NCBI GenBank assembly: GCA_022984795.1
Contig: JALIHJ010000005.1
Coordinates: forward strand, 248,001 to 312,000
Reading direction: 5' to 3'
From: Fabrea salina
Lineage: Eukaryota; Ciliophora; Heterotrichea; Heterotrichida; Fabreidae
Length of the DNA stretch: 64,000 nucleotides
How positions within the stretch are numbered: position 1 is the first letter of the stretch; every line of letters begins with the position of its first letter. Below the pieces are notes generated by a model that saw only the letters and a program-made list of their open reading frames with translations, was not told the DNA's origin and made no database searches. Shown here one piece after another: positions 29,091 through 39,062 of the stretch. The position numbers and the translations under genes were made by a program.

Positions 29091-29843
29091 TTATTTATTA
29101 CGAGTTGAACGGAAAGAACTGGAGGTGCTGGACTTTTTGGGTGGAGCTGTTTGGGGCATCTCTCCTTCAACTAGCTGGGGGAACTGGCTTCCGAAGTTTT
29201 CCAAGCCTCCTGAAATCAAGAATATGTTTTCGTAACCCTTTTCCACTAGCTTCTGGGAGGCCTCTACTCCTGGTCTTTCGTCCCAAGCGTAAACTATTAT
29301 GAACTTGCCTGGTTGGTTTTTCTAAGTAAAGTTTACCATTCGGAACATTTGCGGAATCATTCTGTCCCGCGTAATGTTGGGGGCTGGGAAGTTAATGGCT
29401 TCTTTGATGTGGCACTTTTCGAACTCTTCTGGGTCTCTGAGGTCCAGAACCACGTACTCTGAGTCTTCTGTTATGCCTAAGGCTTCTGTGTTCACAGTAA
29501 CTACTGAAGCCATGGAAGGTGCTTCGCTGGGAGCATAGCTAAACACACTTGCTGAGTCGTCGATGTCTTTGACTTCTTCGCCTCCCATTGAGTAGATGCT
29601 TTCTGCAACTTGGGTTTCTTCAATGAGCTTAGAAACAGTGCTAGGTCTTATGCGTTTGAAAAGTTCGCCCTTTCTTTTAGCGACGGATTGGTTACTGAGT
29701 ACTTCTACTTGTTTGATGGTTTTGCCAGTTTTGACTACTGGTCCTACTCTTTCGTACTTGGGGTTTCTGGGAACTTTTTTGTCGAGTGGCTGTTTGGAGC
29801 TTACGTTTGGAGCTTTTCGAGTTGAGCCGGGTCTTCTATCCAT
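29091..29843 (-). CDS. CEP41: CEP41-like rhodanese-domain ciliary protein (one intron)
   Basis: 245 aa after splicing a 15-nt intron at 29322-29336 (FRM joined to KNQPGKF). A basic disordered N-terminus is followed by a rhodanese domain at ~100-205: YVVLDLRDPEEFEKCHI, then IIVYAWDERPG and GYENIFLISGGLENF. The last two blocks closely match animal CEP41 (DDERLASQ..., GFENLFMLSGGL). The Cys of active sulfurtransferases is absent there, also true of CEP41. CEP41 acts at the centrosome and cilium in tubulin glutamylation. It ends RSTRNK-TAA, 10 nt before the TAF6 start. Confidence 0.85.
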
Positions 29844-29867
29844 TTTGAATTTCTACTTATAATAATA

Positions 29868-32800
29868 ATGCACTGGGTCTTGCTAATTTCGTTGGGGTGG
29901 GCTAGTGTTATTCCTGAAAAAGGCACTCCTCCGGATAAAAGGTACGGTTCAGGGATGGCTTTACTGAATGATGACCTCTGAATTGTTGGTTTTTGGGGAA
30001 GAGGAAGGGAAGGAGTTCTTTTTAATGACCTTTGGATGTTTGAACTAGAGAATGAACGTTGGAGCAGAATACGCCCCCGCAGTAAAAAGGCCCCTGAGCC
30101 TCGGGAAGGAGCAGTGTTTGTAGGAATTAATGGAAGTTGCTGCTTACTTGTTTGGGGGTAAAGGCTATGATTTGCTATTTGACGACGTTTGGAAGTTTGA
30201 TTATGCTACAAGAAAGTGGACTGAGTTAGAAGTTAAAGGTGAAGGTCCTCCTCCGGGGTTTAATTTTCCTTCAGGGTCTAATAACACTAGTTTTTGTGTA
30301 GGTGAAGGAATACGTTATAGTGATGAAGATGATCAAAAAAAGGGTTCATGGCTATTTGATACTACTGATGAAACTTGGACTAATGTTACTACTAATGAAA
30401 CTCGGACTAAGGGTTATTGTGATGGTATTAAACCAAAAAAGCCCAATTGTACTGATGGTATAATTGCTTGCGCTCAGGCAGACACCTATAAATTTGGTGG
30501 CATTTCCGAAGAAGGACTACTAAACACTCTTTGTAATGATACAGAATGTAATGATGAAAGAGAACTCTCAACCAACTGGGAGAACCCTCCAGCCAGAAAG
30601 AAGCACACCCTTACTCGTGTTTCCAATTACTTAGTTCTGTTTGGAGGCATTGATGAAGGAAACAACTAGTAAGTTTTACTTAGTTTGGGCGACATGTGGT
30701 TTTTCGACTTAGAAAAAACCAAGTGGCACAAAGCCCCCCTTAAAGGAGACATACCTTCTCCCAGAGCAGAACACTCAGTAGTTAGGTTTGAAGACACCCT
30801 GATTTTGTTTGGCGGGGAAGGAAATCAAGGTCTACTCAAAGACTTCTACAAGTACAATGTAATTGCTGGGGAATGGACTCGACTTATTCCAGAGGGAGAA
30901 AACATTACTGGTCGCAAAGGAACCTGCATGATTGAAGCTGATTCCAAAATTTACATTTTCGGAGGCAAGTTAGAGTCTGGACTTTCTAATGAGATGTGGA
31001 AGTACGATTACGAAGAAAAAAAGCTTTCTAAGATGAATGGGTTCAACGCCCCTGAGTACGGAATTATTTATCCCAACTGTGCAGTCATTGATGAGGAAAT
31101 TCATGTAGTAAGTGGGCAACTTGGCGGAAAGGCACTTGACAAAGTTTGGGTATACAACATTTCCGAATATGAGTGGGAAACTGGTATAAACATAACTCAC
31201 GGTCTGAGTGCAACAGCCCTTACTCAGATCGGAAACTCCGACTTTTTAATGGTTGGAGGAAAGGAATGGCCAAATAAAACTACCAATTCCTGCAAGACTT
31301 TTAATACGACTTTTAATGGAGATTCTTTTGAGGACTGCACTGGGGTTGATATTGATGACTATCTTTTGTTCGGGGCTTTAGAGTATGCAGGTAATTCAGC
31401 CTATTACTTTGGAGGGGTTAATTATGCCAATAATGGGCATGTAGAGCAAGGACTGAGCAACAGACTTTATATAGATAGAGATTAGAGAGAAAGGGGACTG
31501 CAGTGATGGCTTTTTTGGAAGTGACTCATGTGAGTTATGCCCAGAAGGGAAGTTATAACTCCAGCTTCGGAAATGGCACCTGTGTACCCTGTGATGCAGG
31601 AAGCTACAACAACAGAAAAGGAATGACTTCAAATAACAGTTGTCTTCCCTGCGAGTCTGGTTCTTTCCAAGAAGAAAAAGGCAAGTCTTACTGCAAAGCC
31701 TGTCCAGCTAGTTACTACTGCCCTGCTGGTTGCAATTTCCCACAAAACTCTCGGCCAGTAATAACAACTGATCAAGTCCAACCTGGGAGAAAAGAAAACA
31801 ACACTGACAAGATCTACGGAGTAGTGAATATCATTGCTATTTTAACAGGTTCAGTCTTAATGCTGATATTTTTGATATGGCTGTCTTCTGAAAAGATCAA
31901 AAGACTCAACATTATCAGGAGACTCTTTGAAACTGACCAAGAAGAAAAAGAAGACCAGGAGTCCTTTTTCAAAAAAATACTTAAGATCATAGACCTGTTT
32001 GAACTGGAGCACAACTACTTCGACGGAGACGGCCCTGAGTTCCAGGTAATGTACTCCCAAAGGAACCTTACAGGAGGGATCATAACTGTGATTTTTGTGC
32101 TGTGTGCTTTGTTGTTCACAGGAATCAACATTGTGTACTACATCTACGACAATGAAATTGAAAAGAAGTCAACCATGTCTTTCCCTGCCCTTAAAGAAGA
32201 AATGGAAAGCTTCGACATGGAAGATAAAAAAGTTAACTTCACAATCAAGTTTGCCTATGAAAATGGATGTCCTGAGTTAAAAAGAGTGCAAATATGAAGG
32301 CATTACCTTTTCCTTTAAAGACCAAGAGCTTTTAAACGGGACCAATCCCTACTGTGAAGTCAATCTTAACTACACTAACTTCAAACTAGAAGAGACTGCT
32401 AGCATCGACTGTACTTTCGAAGGAAACGCTTACACTAGTGAAGTCCATTTGTCGGTTTCTTCGTTTTCTTCTGTTAGAAGCGAAAATAGTTCTGCTGCAG
32501 CAAACGTCTCAACAGATGACTATGAAACTGTGTTCAGAGGACAAACTCCAACTGTGTTCAGTCTTATCATGGAACCTTCCATCTTCAGAGGAGTCACTGA
32601 TGACCTAGCTAAACTAGAACCAGAAAAAGAGTCCAACACCTACGGGTACCATGTTTACCACAAAGACAAACCTTCGCCTGGAAGTACTTACCGAATTGAC
32701 AAACTCTCCGAAGACTCCAAACTCAAGTTCAAGATCTCACTAACCAGAGCCAACTCTGTGCTCATCACTGAAATCGACAGGAAACAGTCCTTGATTACCC

Positions 32801-33069
32801 TAGCCAGCTCCTTACTTGGAGGAGTGTTTGGTCTCTTGAGCTTTTTGAACGTGTTCACCAGAAACTTCGAAAAGTTCATGAACAGCGAGTGGTTCCCTAG
32901 CAACAACGTTAAGAAGTCACTGAAGGGCTTCAAGCGCTTGGGAGAAAACTTCCGCGAGATCTATACGGACCCTGCAAGCGGCGGAGACTCTACTATAGCA
33001 ATAAGTCCCCTTGCAAGCCCCCAAATTGACTTACAAGATTCAGAACAAGATCTTTCGCGAAATAATTAA
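29868..33069 (+). pseudogene. Degenerate copy of Kelch / GCC2-GCC3 / multi-TM gene
   Basis: This is homologous over its whole length to the genes at 3026-6339 and 35754-39042. It has a signal-like start MHWVLLISLGWASVIP, Kelch repeats (FGGKGYDLLFDDVWKF, LVLFGGIDEGNN), Cys-rich GCC2/GCC3 repeats (CELCPEG, CVPCDAGSYNN, CLPCESGSF), TM segments (IIAILTGSVLMLIFLIWL; GGIITVIFVLCALLF) and the C-terminal hydrophobic segment SLLGGVFGLLSF. A 15-nt intron at 30669-30683 is intact. The frame changes several times: near 29975-30010 (including an in-frame TGA), ~30125-30135, ~31475, ~31540 and ~32284 (A-run). It also holds an AT-rich, low-complexity part (~30240-30560) unlike its relatives. It is either a decayed copy or a poorly resolved stretch of assembly. 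Confidence 0.7.
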
Positions 33070-33070
33070 G

Positions 33071-33934
33071 TTACTGCTGAGGGTACCTTTGAAGCCAAGG
33101 GTTGATTCCAGTCATATAGTACATCATCATGGGGTTGGTGGTTTGGGGTCTTTGTGTCATGAGTTGGTTAAGAGGCACGTTTGGCACGTTTTCTCCGACA
33201 GTAACTGGCTTGAACTGGTTCGGAGTTGGGTTTGGTTTGTTGATGTTTTCTAGGTCAATGATTTTGCCCAAAGGGTCTGTGTTGGGTTTTTGTGAAGGCG
33301 AAAGAACAGCTGACTCGGAGGTGACAAAGTGAGGCTGGGCTGGGTAACTATCTACAGTTTCCTCGAAGGGGTTGTACTTGGGTTGTTCCAAACCAAAAGG
33401 ATTTGGACTCTGTGCAAAAACGTCTTGGGGTAAAGGAACAGGTTGGTCAAACACGTCAAAAGCAGGTTCCTTGGGGGGTTCTGGTTTCTTTGTTTCTGGC
33501 TTAGGGGCCTTTGGAGTTGGTTTGGGTTTAGGTCTGGTGTCCCTTTTATAGTCTTGGTAGTCTTCTTCAGAGTACTCTTCCCACTGAGGCATTTCTGTTT
33601 GACTGTACTTCTGTTTGTTAAGTATGTTGTGGAAACTCAAGTTTCCGCACCTAAGGTCAAACATGTAGTGGAAGGGTTCGTAAATGTGCAAAGTGTAGTA
33701 ACCCACCCTTACGGGGTAGTGAGTCCCTACAGCTAGTGAAGAGTCTTTAGTTTCTAGTTGAATGTCTCCGTCGAGTAAAACTTTCCGCTTTCCAGAGAAA
33801 CGCGACACGTACAAGTCTATTACGTGGGGCTCTTCGTTGAGTTCAAACTTCCACATGAATCGCTTTTTGGAAGACTTAAAGTGCTTTCCGACGTTGTACA
33901 CTTCTGAGGAAAGAGGCTTAAAGTTGACTGGCAT
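33071..33934 (-). CDS. FAIM-like domain protein with NPF motifs
   Basis: 287 aa. Residues ~25-115 resemble a FAIM (Fas apoptotic inhibitory molecule) beta-sandwich: MWKFELNEEPHVIDLYVS, SGKRKVLLDGD, YTLHIYEPFHYMFDL. The rest is Pro-rich and disordered (KPKPTPKAPKPETKK) and carries two NPF tripeptides (SPNPFG, YNPFEE), which bind EH-domain endocytic proteins, plus DVF and DPL type motifs. The combination suggests an endocytic or membrane-traffic adaptor rather than an apoptosis regulator; that is inference. It is convergent with the Kelch copy, with 1 nt between stops. Confidence 0.65.
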   Translation of the reverse strand: MPVNFKPLSSEVYNVGKHFKSSKKRFMWKFELNEEPHVIDLYVSRFSGKRKVLLDGDIQLETKDSSLAVGTHYPVRVGYYTLHIYEPFHYMFDLRCGNLSFHNILNKQKYSQTEMPQWEEYSEEDYQDYKRDTRPKPKPTPKAPKPETKKPEPPKEPAFDVFDQPVPLPQDVFAQSPNPFGLEQPKYNPFEETVDSYPAQPHFVTSESAVLSPSQKPNTDPLGKIIDLENINKPNPTPNQFKPVTVGENVPNVPLNQLMTQRPQTTNPMMMYYMTGINPWLQRYPQQ

Positions 33935-33959
33935 ATTTATGTAGGAAATACTAGTGCAT

Positions 33960-34829
33960 TTAGATTACTTTGGGTTTAGGAGTTAAGGACCTTAGTAAGT
34001 AAGCTGCTGAACGCAGTAAGTACACACTTAGTATGCAGGACAGTATAACGTAAGTTTCTCCTAAACAGTAGTAGTAAACTCCTATTATCTCATAAAAAAA
34101 GTCGCCTAAGTAAGACTTACTTGTAGCAGAGCACAAGGAAAAGTTCATGTTTGCGTGTGAAGCCACTGATATAGGGGTGTAAATTGCTCTTTGCACAAAA
34201 GCAAAAAAGTGAAATCCCTAAGTAACTCCTACGTATAGAATAGCCTTGAGGTTAAGTTGGTAGCTTAGACTGAACCTTCCATAGTAGTTCAGCACAATAG
34301 GCGACACTATGCCTATGCTGTAGTGCTGAATCCAAAACAACAAAGAATCTCCTGGAAGCATCAAGTTGCCTGGAGCTGGAAATACTATTGCTAAGATAGG
34401 TGCCCAGTTAAACCCCATCATGCACAAGTATATATACTCTTTAGAACGTGAGTAAGTTCCCAGCAACAAAAACACCTGTATCAAGGTAACTAGGTGACAA
34501 GGACTTATGATAAAGATGAGTCTTTTGGATATGGACTTACTCACTAGTTGCCAAAGGAAAATACCAATTTGAGTGTACCCAAGGACTTTTTCAAGTAACT
34601 TCGGAGCTTCACAACTTTTTTTTTGAATGTTTGACTCCACAAAAGGGCCGGTCAAGTACCTAAACAACAAGTAGTGACAAGCTAACTAAGTAGTAGTTAC
34701 TGAAGCTAAGGACACTCCTACTCTGTAAGTATTAGTCATCTGGGAAGCACACTCAAATCCTCCGTCGTCGATGAAAAGAGAGTCCTCTGTAAAGGCATTT
34801 CCTAAAAGCAGATCCTTCAAAAAGTCCAT
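33960..34829 (-). CDS. TMEM164-like multi-pass membrane protein, copy A (two introns)
   Basis: 279 aa in three exons (34829-34701, 34685-34233, 34217-33960) with 15-nt introns at 34686-34700 and 34218-34232; all exon lengths are multiples of three. Several TM segments are present. SPCHLVTLIQVFLLL, LLFWIQHYSIGIVSPIVL and ANMNFSLCSATSKSYLGDFFYE correspond to the NPCH..., YYIQH... and VNLNNMLCPA... blocks of TMEM164. Animal TMEM164 is an acyltransferase for ether phospholipids. The conserved Cys in NFSLC is present. It starts 23 nt downstream of copy B. The first ~190 coding-side bases are identical to copy B while the rest is diverged. Confidence 0.8.
34564..34752. repeat. Identical 189-bp tract in TMEM164-like copy A
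   Basis: This stretch covers the 5' part of the gene including intron 1 and matches 35457-35645 base for base as far as I can read, including the T9 run and the intron. Flanking coding sequence is clearly diverged, so the identity is local. Confidence 0.85.
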
Positions 34830-34852
34830 TTATAAAAAAATGTTTAAACCAC

Positions 34853-35722
34853 TTATGCTGTCTTTAACTTGGCACTGACTGATTTCAAGCAAAAAGCAAG
34901 ACTGTAGAAAATGTAAATAAACAACAGACAAGTCAAAAACAAGTAAAACTCTGCTAAGATGTAGTAAAGGCTCCCAATGCTTTCGTAGAATATGTCAGCT
35001 AAATAGAACTTACTTGTAGCAGCACAAAGTGTAAAGTTCATGTTTGCCCAAGTTGCCAAACTCACTGGGGCCAAAACTGCTCTTTGGTAAAGCGAGAAAG
35101 AGTGGAAGCCCTAAGTATACTTTACATATAACACTGCTCTTAAGTCCAGTTGGTAACTCTGTGTGTACCTTCCGTAAAAGGTTAGTATAAATGGAACCAC
35201 CAGTGCTGTTAAGTAGTGCTGAATCCAAAATAAAGCTACGTCTCCTGGAACCATTAAGTTGCCTGGAGTGGGAAATACTATTGCTAGCATAGCTGCCCAT
35301 GCACAACTCATCATTGCAACGTAAAGGCGTTCCTTAGAACGTGAGTAAGTTCCCAGCAACAAAAACACTTGCATCAAAGTAATCATGTGGCAGGGACTCA
35401 GCATGAATATCAGTCTTTTAGACAAGCTTTTGCTTACCAACTGCCAAAGCAACACCCCAATTTGAGTGTACCCAAGGACTTTTTCAAGTAACTTCGGAGC
35501 TTCACAACTTTTTTTTTGAATGTTTGACTCCACAAAAGGGCCGGTCAAGTACCTAAACAACAAGTAGTGACAAGCTAACTAAGTAGTAGTTACTGAAGCT
35601 AAGGACACTCCTACTCTGTAAGTATTAGTCATCTGGGAAGCACACCCAGGACCTCCGTCGTCGCTAAAAAGAGAGTCCTCTGTAAAGGCATTTCCTAAAA
35701 GCAGATCCTTCAAAAAGTCCAT
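34853..35722 (-). CDS. TMEM164-like multi-pass membrane protein, copy B (two introns)
   Basis: 279 aa with the same exon plan as copy A (35722-35594, 35578-35126, 35110-34853); introns of 15 nt at 35579-35593 and 35111-35125 sit at the same places. Motifs: SPCHMITLMQVFLLLG, LFWIQHYLTALVVPFIL, ANMNFTLCAATSKFY. By eye the middle and end of the protein are roughly 65-75% identical to copy A. The start codon is 31 nt from the start of the divergent Kelch gene. The function is presumably in lipid acyl transfer, as for copy A. Confidence 0.8.
35457..35645. repeat. Identical 189-bp tract in TMEM164-like copy B
   Basis: Partner of 34564-34752, offset exactly 893 bp, same orientation. Recent gene conversion or unequal exchange between the tandem copies explains the local identity. 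Confidence 0.85.
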
Positions 35723-35753
35723 TTTATTAACTCATGTTTTGTAAGCAATAAGA

Positions 35754-38700
35754 ATGATTTTCTGGTTTGCTGTAGCACAAGCACTAGAGTTAAGCATGAT
35801 CCCCCAAACAGGCACTCCACCTGAGCCTAGGTATGAACCCAAAGCAGTTAAGTTCGGAGACTCATTGTTTATGTTTGGAGGGGATACTAAAGAAGTTCTC
35901 CTAAACGACATGTGGAAATTCAACTTGACTTCCAACACTTGGAGTCAAGTGATTTACACAGGCACAGAAATTCCCCAAGAAAGAAGTGGCCACACAATGT
36001 TTGTGAACCAAGGAAGGATTTACCTCTACGGAGGCAGAACTCAACTAGGGTTGTCAGGCGAAACGTGGAAGTTCAACTTAGAACAAGAAACCTGGGAAAG
36101 GCTGAAAATTGAATCTCCACCTTTCAGAGCCTGGCCTGGAATTGCGTATACCGACGAGAAAGCTTGGATTCTGGGAGGGAGTTCAAGCAACTACGTTACC
36201 AATGAACTTTACGAATTTTCTGGTGAAAAGTGGACCAAACTAGGAAGTAAAGGGGATGTTCCCAGTGAAGTGGAAAGGTGTGACTTGGTTTACTGGAATA
36301 ACAAGTTGATAACTTGGGGAGGAGTTGGAAGAGACAGACTTTTCACTAACTTGGACTTGTACTTTTACGACTTGTCCACAAGCACTTGGACTGTTTCTAA
36401 ACCACTGAATAGACTAAAGGCAAAACACTTCCCTGGGTTCTTTGTTCACAATGACTGGTTGTACTCTGCGTTTGGTTACGACGACTTTGGATTTAATTAC
36501 ATAACTGAGATTTGGAAGTTGGACTTGAACAACCCAGTTAAATGGGAACTTGCTAAAAATGCCAGTATAGGCGGAGATGGATTTGCACTTGTTAAAGACG
36601 GAAACAAAGCATACGTCCTCCATGGCTTCTTGAATAATAAAAACAGGAACGGTATATATGAATTAGACCTTCCTAGTTTGAACATATCGGAGCTCTCACC
36701 TGACTTTCTAAGTCCTAAACCACGCAAGTTACATTCTATGCTGGCAATAGACTCTAAGTTCTGGTTGTTTGGAGGCAAAGGGTCTAGTGGTGAATAGTAA
36801 TTGTTACTTAGTTTAAACGACCTTTGGAAGTTTGACCCGATCAGTGAAAAGTGGGAACAAGTAGAACCTTCAGGTGAAGTTCCTTCTAAAAGGTCAGGCT
36901 ACGCTGCCGCAAAGCAACACCATTTCTTTGTGCTGTTCGGAGGAAAAGGCGATTTAGGGGTGTACTCGGACTTTTACAGGTACAACACCCTAAGTAATAC
37001 TTGGGAAGAACTCCAGATTTCTGGGGTCAGTGCTAGAGCTTACACTTGCATGGCCACCAGTGAAACTCACATGTTTGTATTTGGAGGGATCAAAAAGACC
37101 GGAAAAGAATCAAATAAACTCTGGGTAATTGACCTTAAAAAGGAGTCAGTCCAAAGCTTTGAAGATAACAGAGTTTTACCTGCTAAATCTCCCAAGTGCT
37201 TTGCAGAGGGAGACTCTGTGACTTTTTTGAATGGGTATAATGATGAGCAAGGAATGATAAGTGATGTTTGGAAGTTCAACGCCACTACTGGAGTTTTCAG
37301 CAACCTATTTGTTGAAAACCTAGAAGAGTACAATCAGATAGTTTGGAGTTCAAGCATAGAAAAAGTAGATAAGGAACTTTACTACAGCTTTGGAGGAACT
37401 TACTGGACAGATAATGCGCTTGGCTATGTTAAAACCTTTTCAGAAGAAACTGGAGCATGGCAGGTAGTAGGGAACTTGAATGTTCCGGTCTTTGAGGCAG
37501 CTAGTTGTTACTTCAGAAACTCAGTTTACATTCACGGTGGAGGAAGTGCTTTCCTAGATATAGTCAGGAATAAGATTAGCTCTGACAGGTTTTACAAAGT
37601 TTCAGATGAGTCTTGGAAGTGCAGTGAAGGCACTTTTTACAACGGCACTTGTCAATTGTGTCCCAAAGGCACCTACAACCACCACCTAGGAGCTACTTAC
37701 TGTGAAGAATGCCCTCTTGGTACTTTTAGTGAAACACTAGGTTCTGTGCACTGCTTGCCTTGTCCGAAAGGCACCTTTGCTCCAGAAAAGGGTTCTTCTT
37801 CCTGTAAGTTCTGTCAAAAGTGGCAACACTGTCCCTTGGGAAGTTCCTACCCCATTGAGAGTTTAGAATCCTCTGAGTTCACACAACAGCAACCTTCGAA
37901 CTACTCACCTGGCTCAACCCAGAGTGTTTTCACTTTAGAAGCCCAAATAGTTGTTATGTCTTTGATGATGATGGTTCTGCTTGTAGGGCTTAAGGCCCAC
38001 AAAATCCGCAAGTTGATAACTATGTTTGATATATATGATGATCGGCATACCAATGACGGCCCAGTAATTCTCCAGAAAAGCTACATAGGAGGAGTGTTTT
38101 CCTTAGTTTTTTTAGTTTTGGGACTGCTGCTGGCAGTTAACACTATTCTGATATACTACTACGAAAACATTGAGGAACTCAAAGGCCTTGTACCAATGAT
38201 TACTTTGAAGGACCGTGAATTCAGTGCTTCCCAGTTTTCTGTGTCAGTTAAGTTTTACAACTACCCCGAAGAGTGCCAAGAGGACTTTGATGTATACTTG
38301 AAGCCAAGTGGTTTCAAGTACAAAGATCACTCTCTAGAAGCTGAGAAAGTAAAGGGCAACTGCATAGTAACTTTTAAATGCTACAACTGCGAAGTAAGTG
38401 ATAACTCTCACCTTTACTTAAGAATGGGGAACTCTAAGTGCTACTCTCCACGGATAGAAGTCTCTGTTGCTTCAAACTCTTCAATTCCTGACGAAACCAG
38501 TTCAGCCACAGTAGTTATGGCTAGTGAATCAAACCAAGTATTCCAAGGGCAGCAACCCTACTAACGCTACTTTTATGCTGACTCCTTCTTTATTTAACAG
38601 TGAAGTTGAACAAACTGAAGCCACAGGTTACCACGTATCCCCCTCTAAAACTAGCTTGGGTTCTGCCTACGACTACTTAAACTTAAGTATTTTCAGCACC

Positions 38701-39042
38701 TTAAAGGCTTACCTGTTTTTTGACCAAGACACCACAGCTCTTAGCACTAAAAGGAATAACAAACAAACCTTAAACCTACTAATCAGCAGTTTACTTGGGT
38801 CAATATTTGGTTTACTGCAAGCAGTCGGAATCTTTATGCAGGCTTTTGAGCAAACTTCACTTAAAGCACTTAGTTTCTCAAGAACTTCCAAAAGTCGAAA
38901 AGCCTTAGCGCAAAAGATCCAAAAAATAGAACAACAACTAAGGGACTTGGACTCCAGCGAAAGCGTTACTTTTTCAGTTCCCTCCAAAAACTCCCAAGTA
39001 GTCAATTACCCAGAACAAGATTTAACCATTACCGATCCTTAA
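35754..39042 (+). CDS. Kelch / GCC2-GCC3 / multi-TM surface protein (one intron, one frame break)
   Basis: This is the best preserved member of the family. Signal peptide MIFWFAVAQALEL, then Kelch repeats (LFMFGGDTKE, LYGGRTQ, NDLWKFD, HFFVLFGGKGD, MFVFGGIKK). Residues ~620-710 are Cys-rich GCC2/GCC3 repeats (CPKGTYNHH, CPLGTFSE, CPKGTFAPEKG). TM segments follow (IVVMSLMMMVLLVGL; GGVFSLVFLVLGLLLAV; LLISSLLGSIFGLLQAVG) separated by a ~200-aa sequon-bearing region. A 15-nt intron at 36797-36811 restores GEYLNDLWKF. The frame shifts by one base at about 38547-38551; VFQG before and SNPTNATF after both match the paralogue at 3026-6339. It is likely a plasma-membrane receptor or adhesion molecule (inference). 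Confidence 0.82.
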
Positions 39043-39062
39043 TCTATAGATAAATTTATAAG

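Noticed and set aside
28853-29170. Independent histone H2B-like or CENP-type gene
   Set aside because: The histone fold joins through a 15-nt intron to the YGF and HEAT parts of TAF6, so it is one gene. The 30 residues upstream of the Met at 29080 overlap CEP41.
29975-30010. TGA read as tryptophan (Blepharisma-type code)
   Set aside because: A better match to a Kelch strand (ELLVFGEEEGK) lies in another frame at this place, the RBR gene ends at TGA, and intact genes do not contain in-frame TGA.
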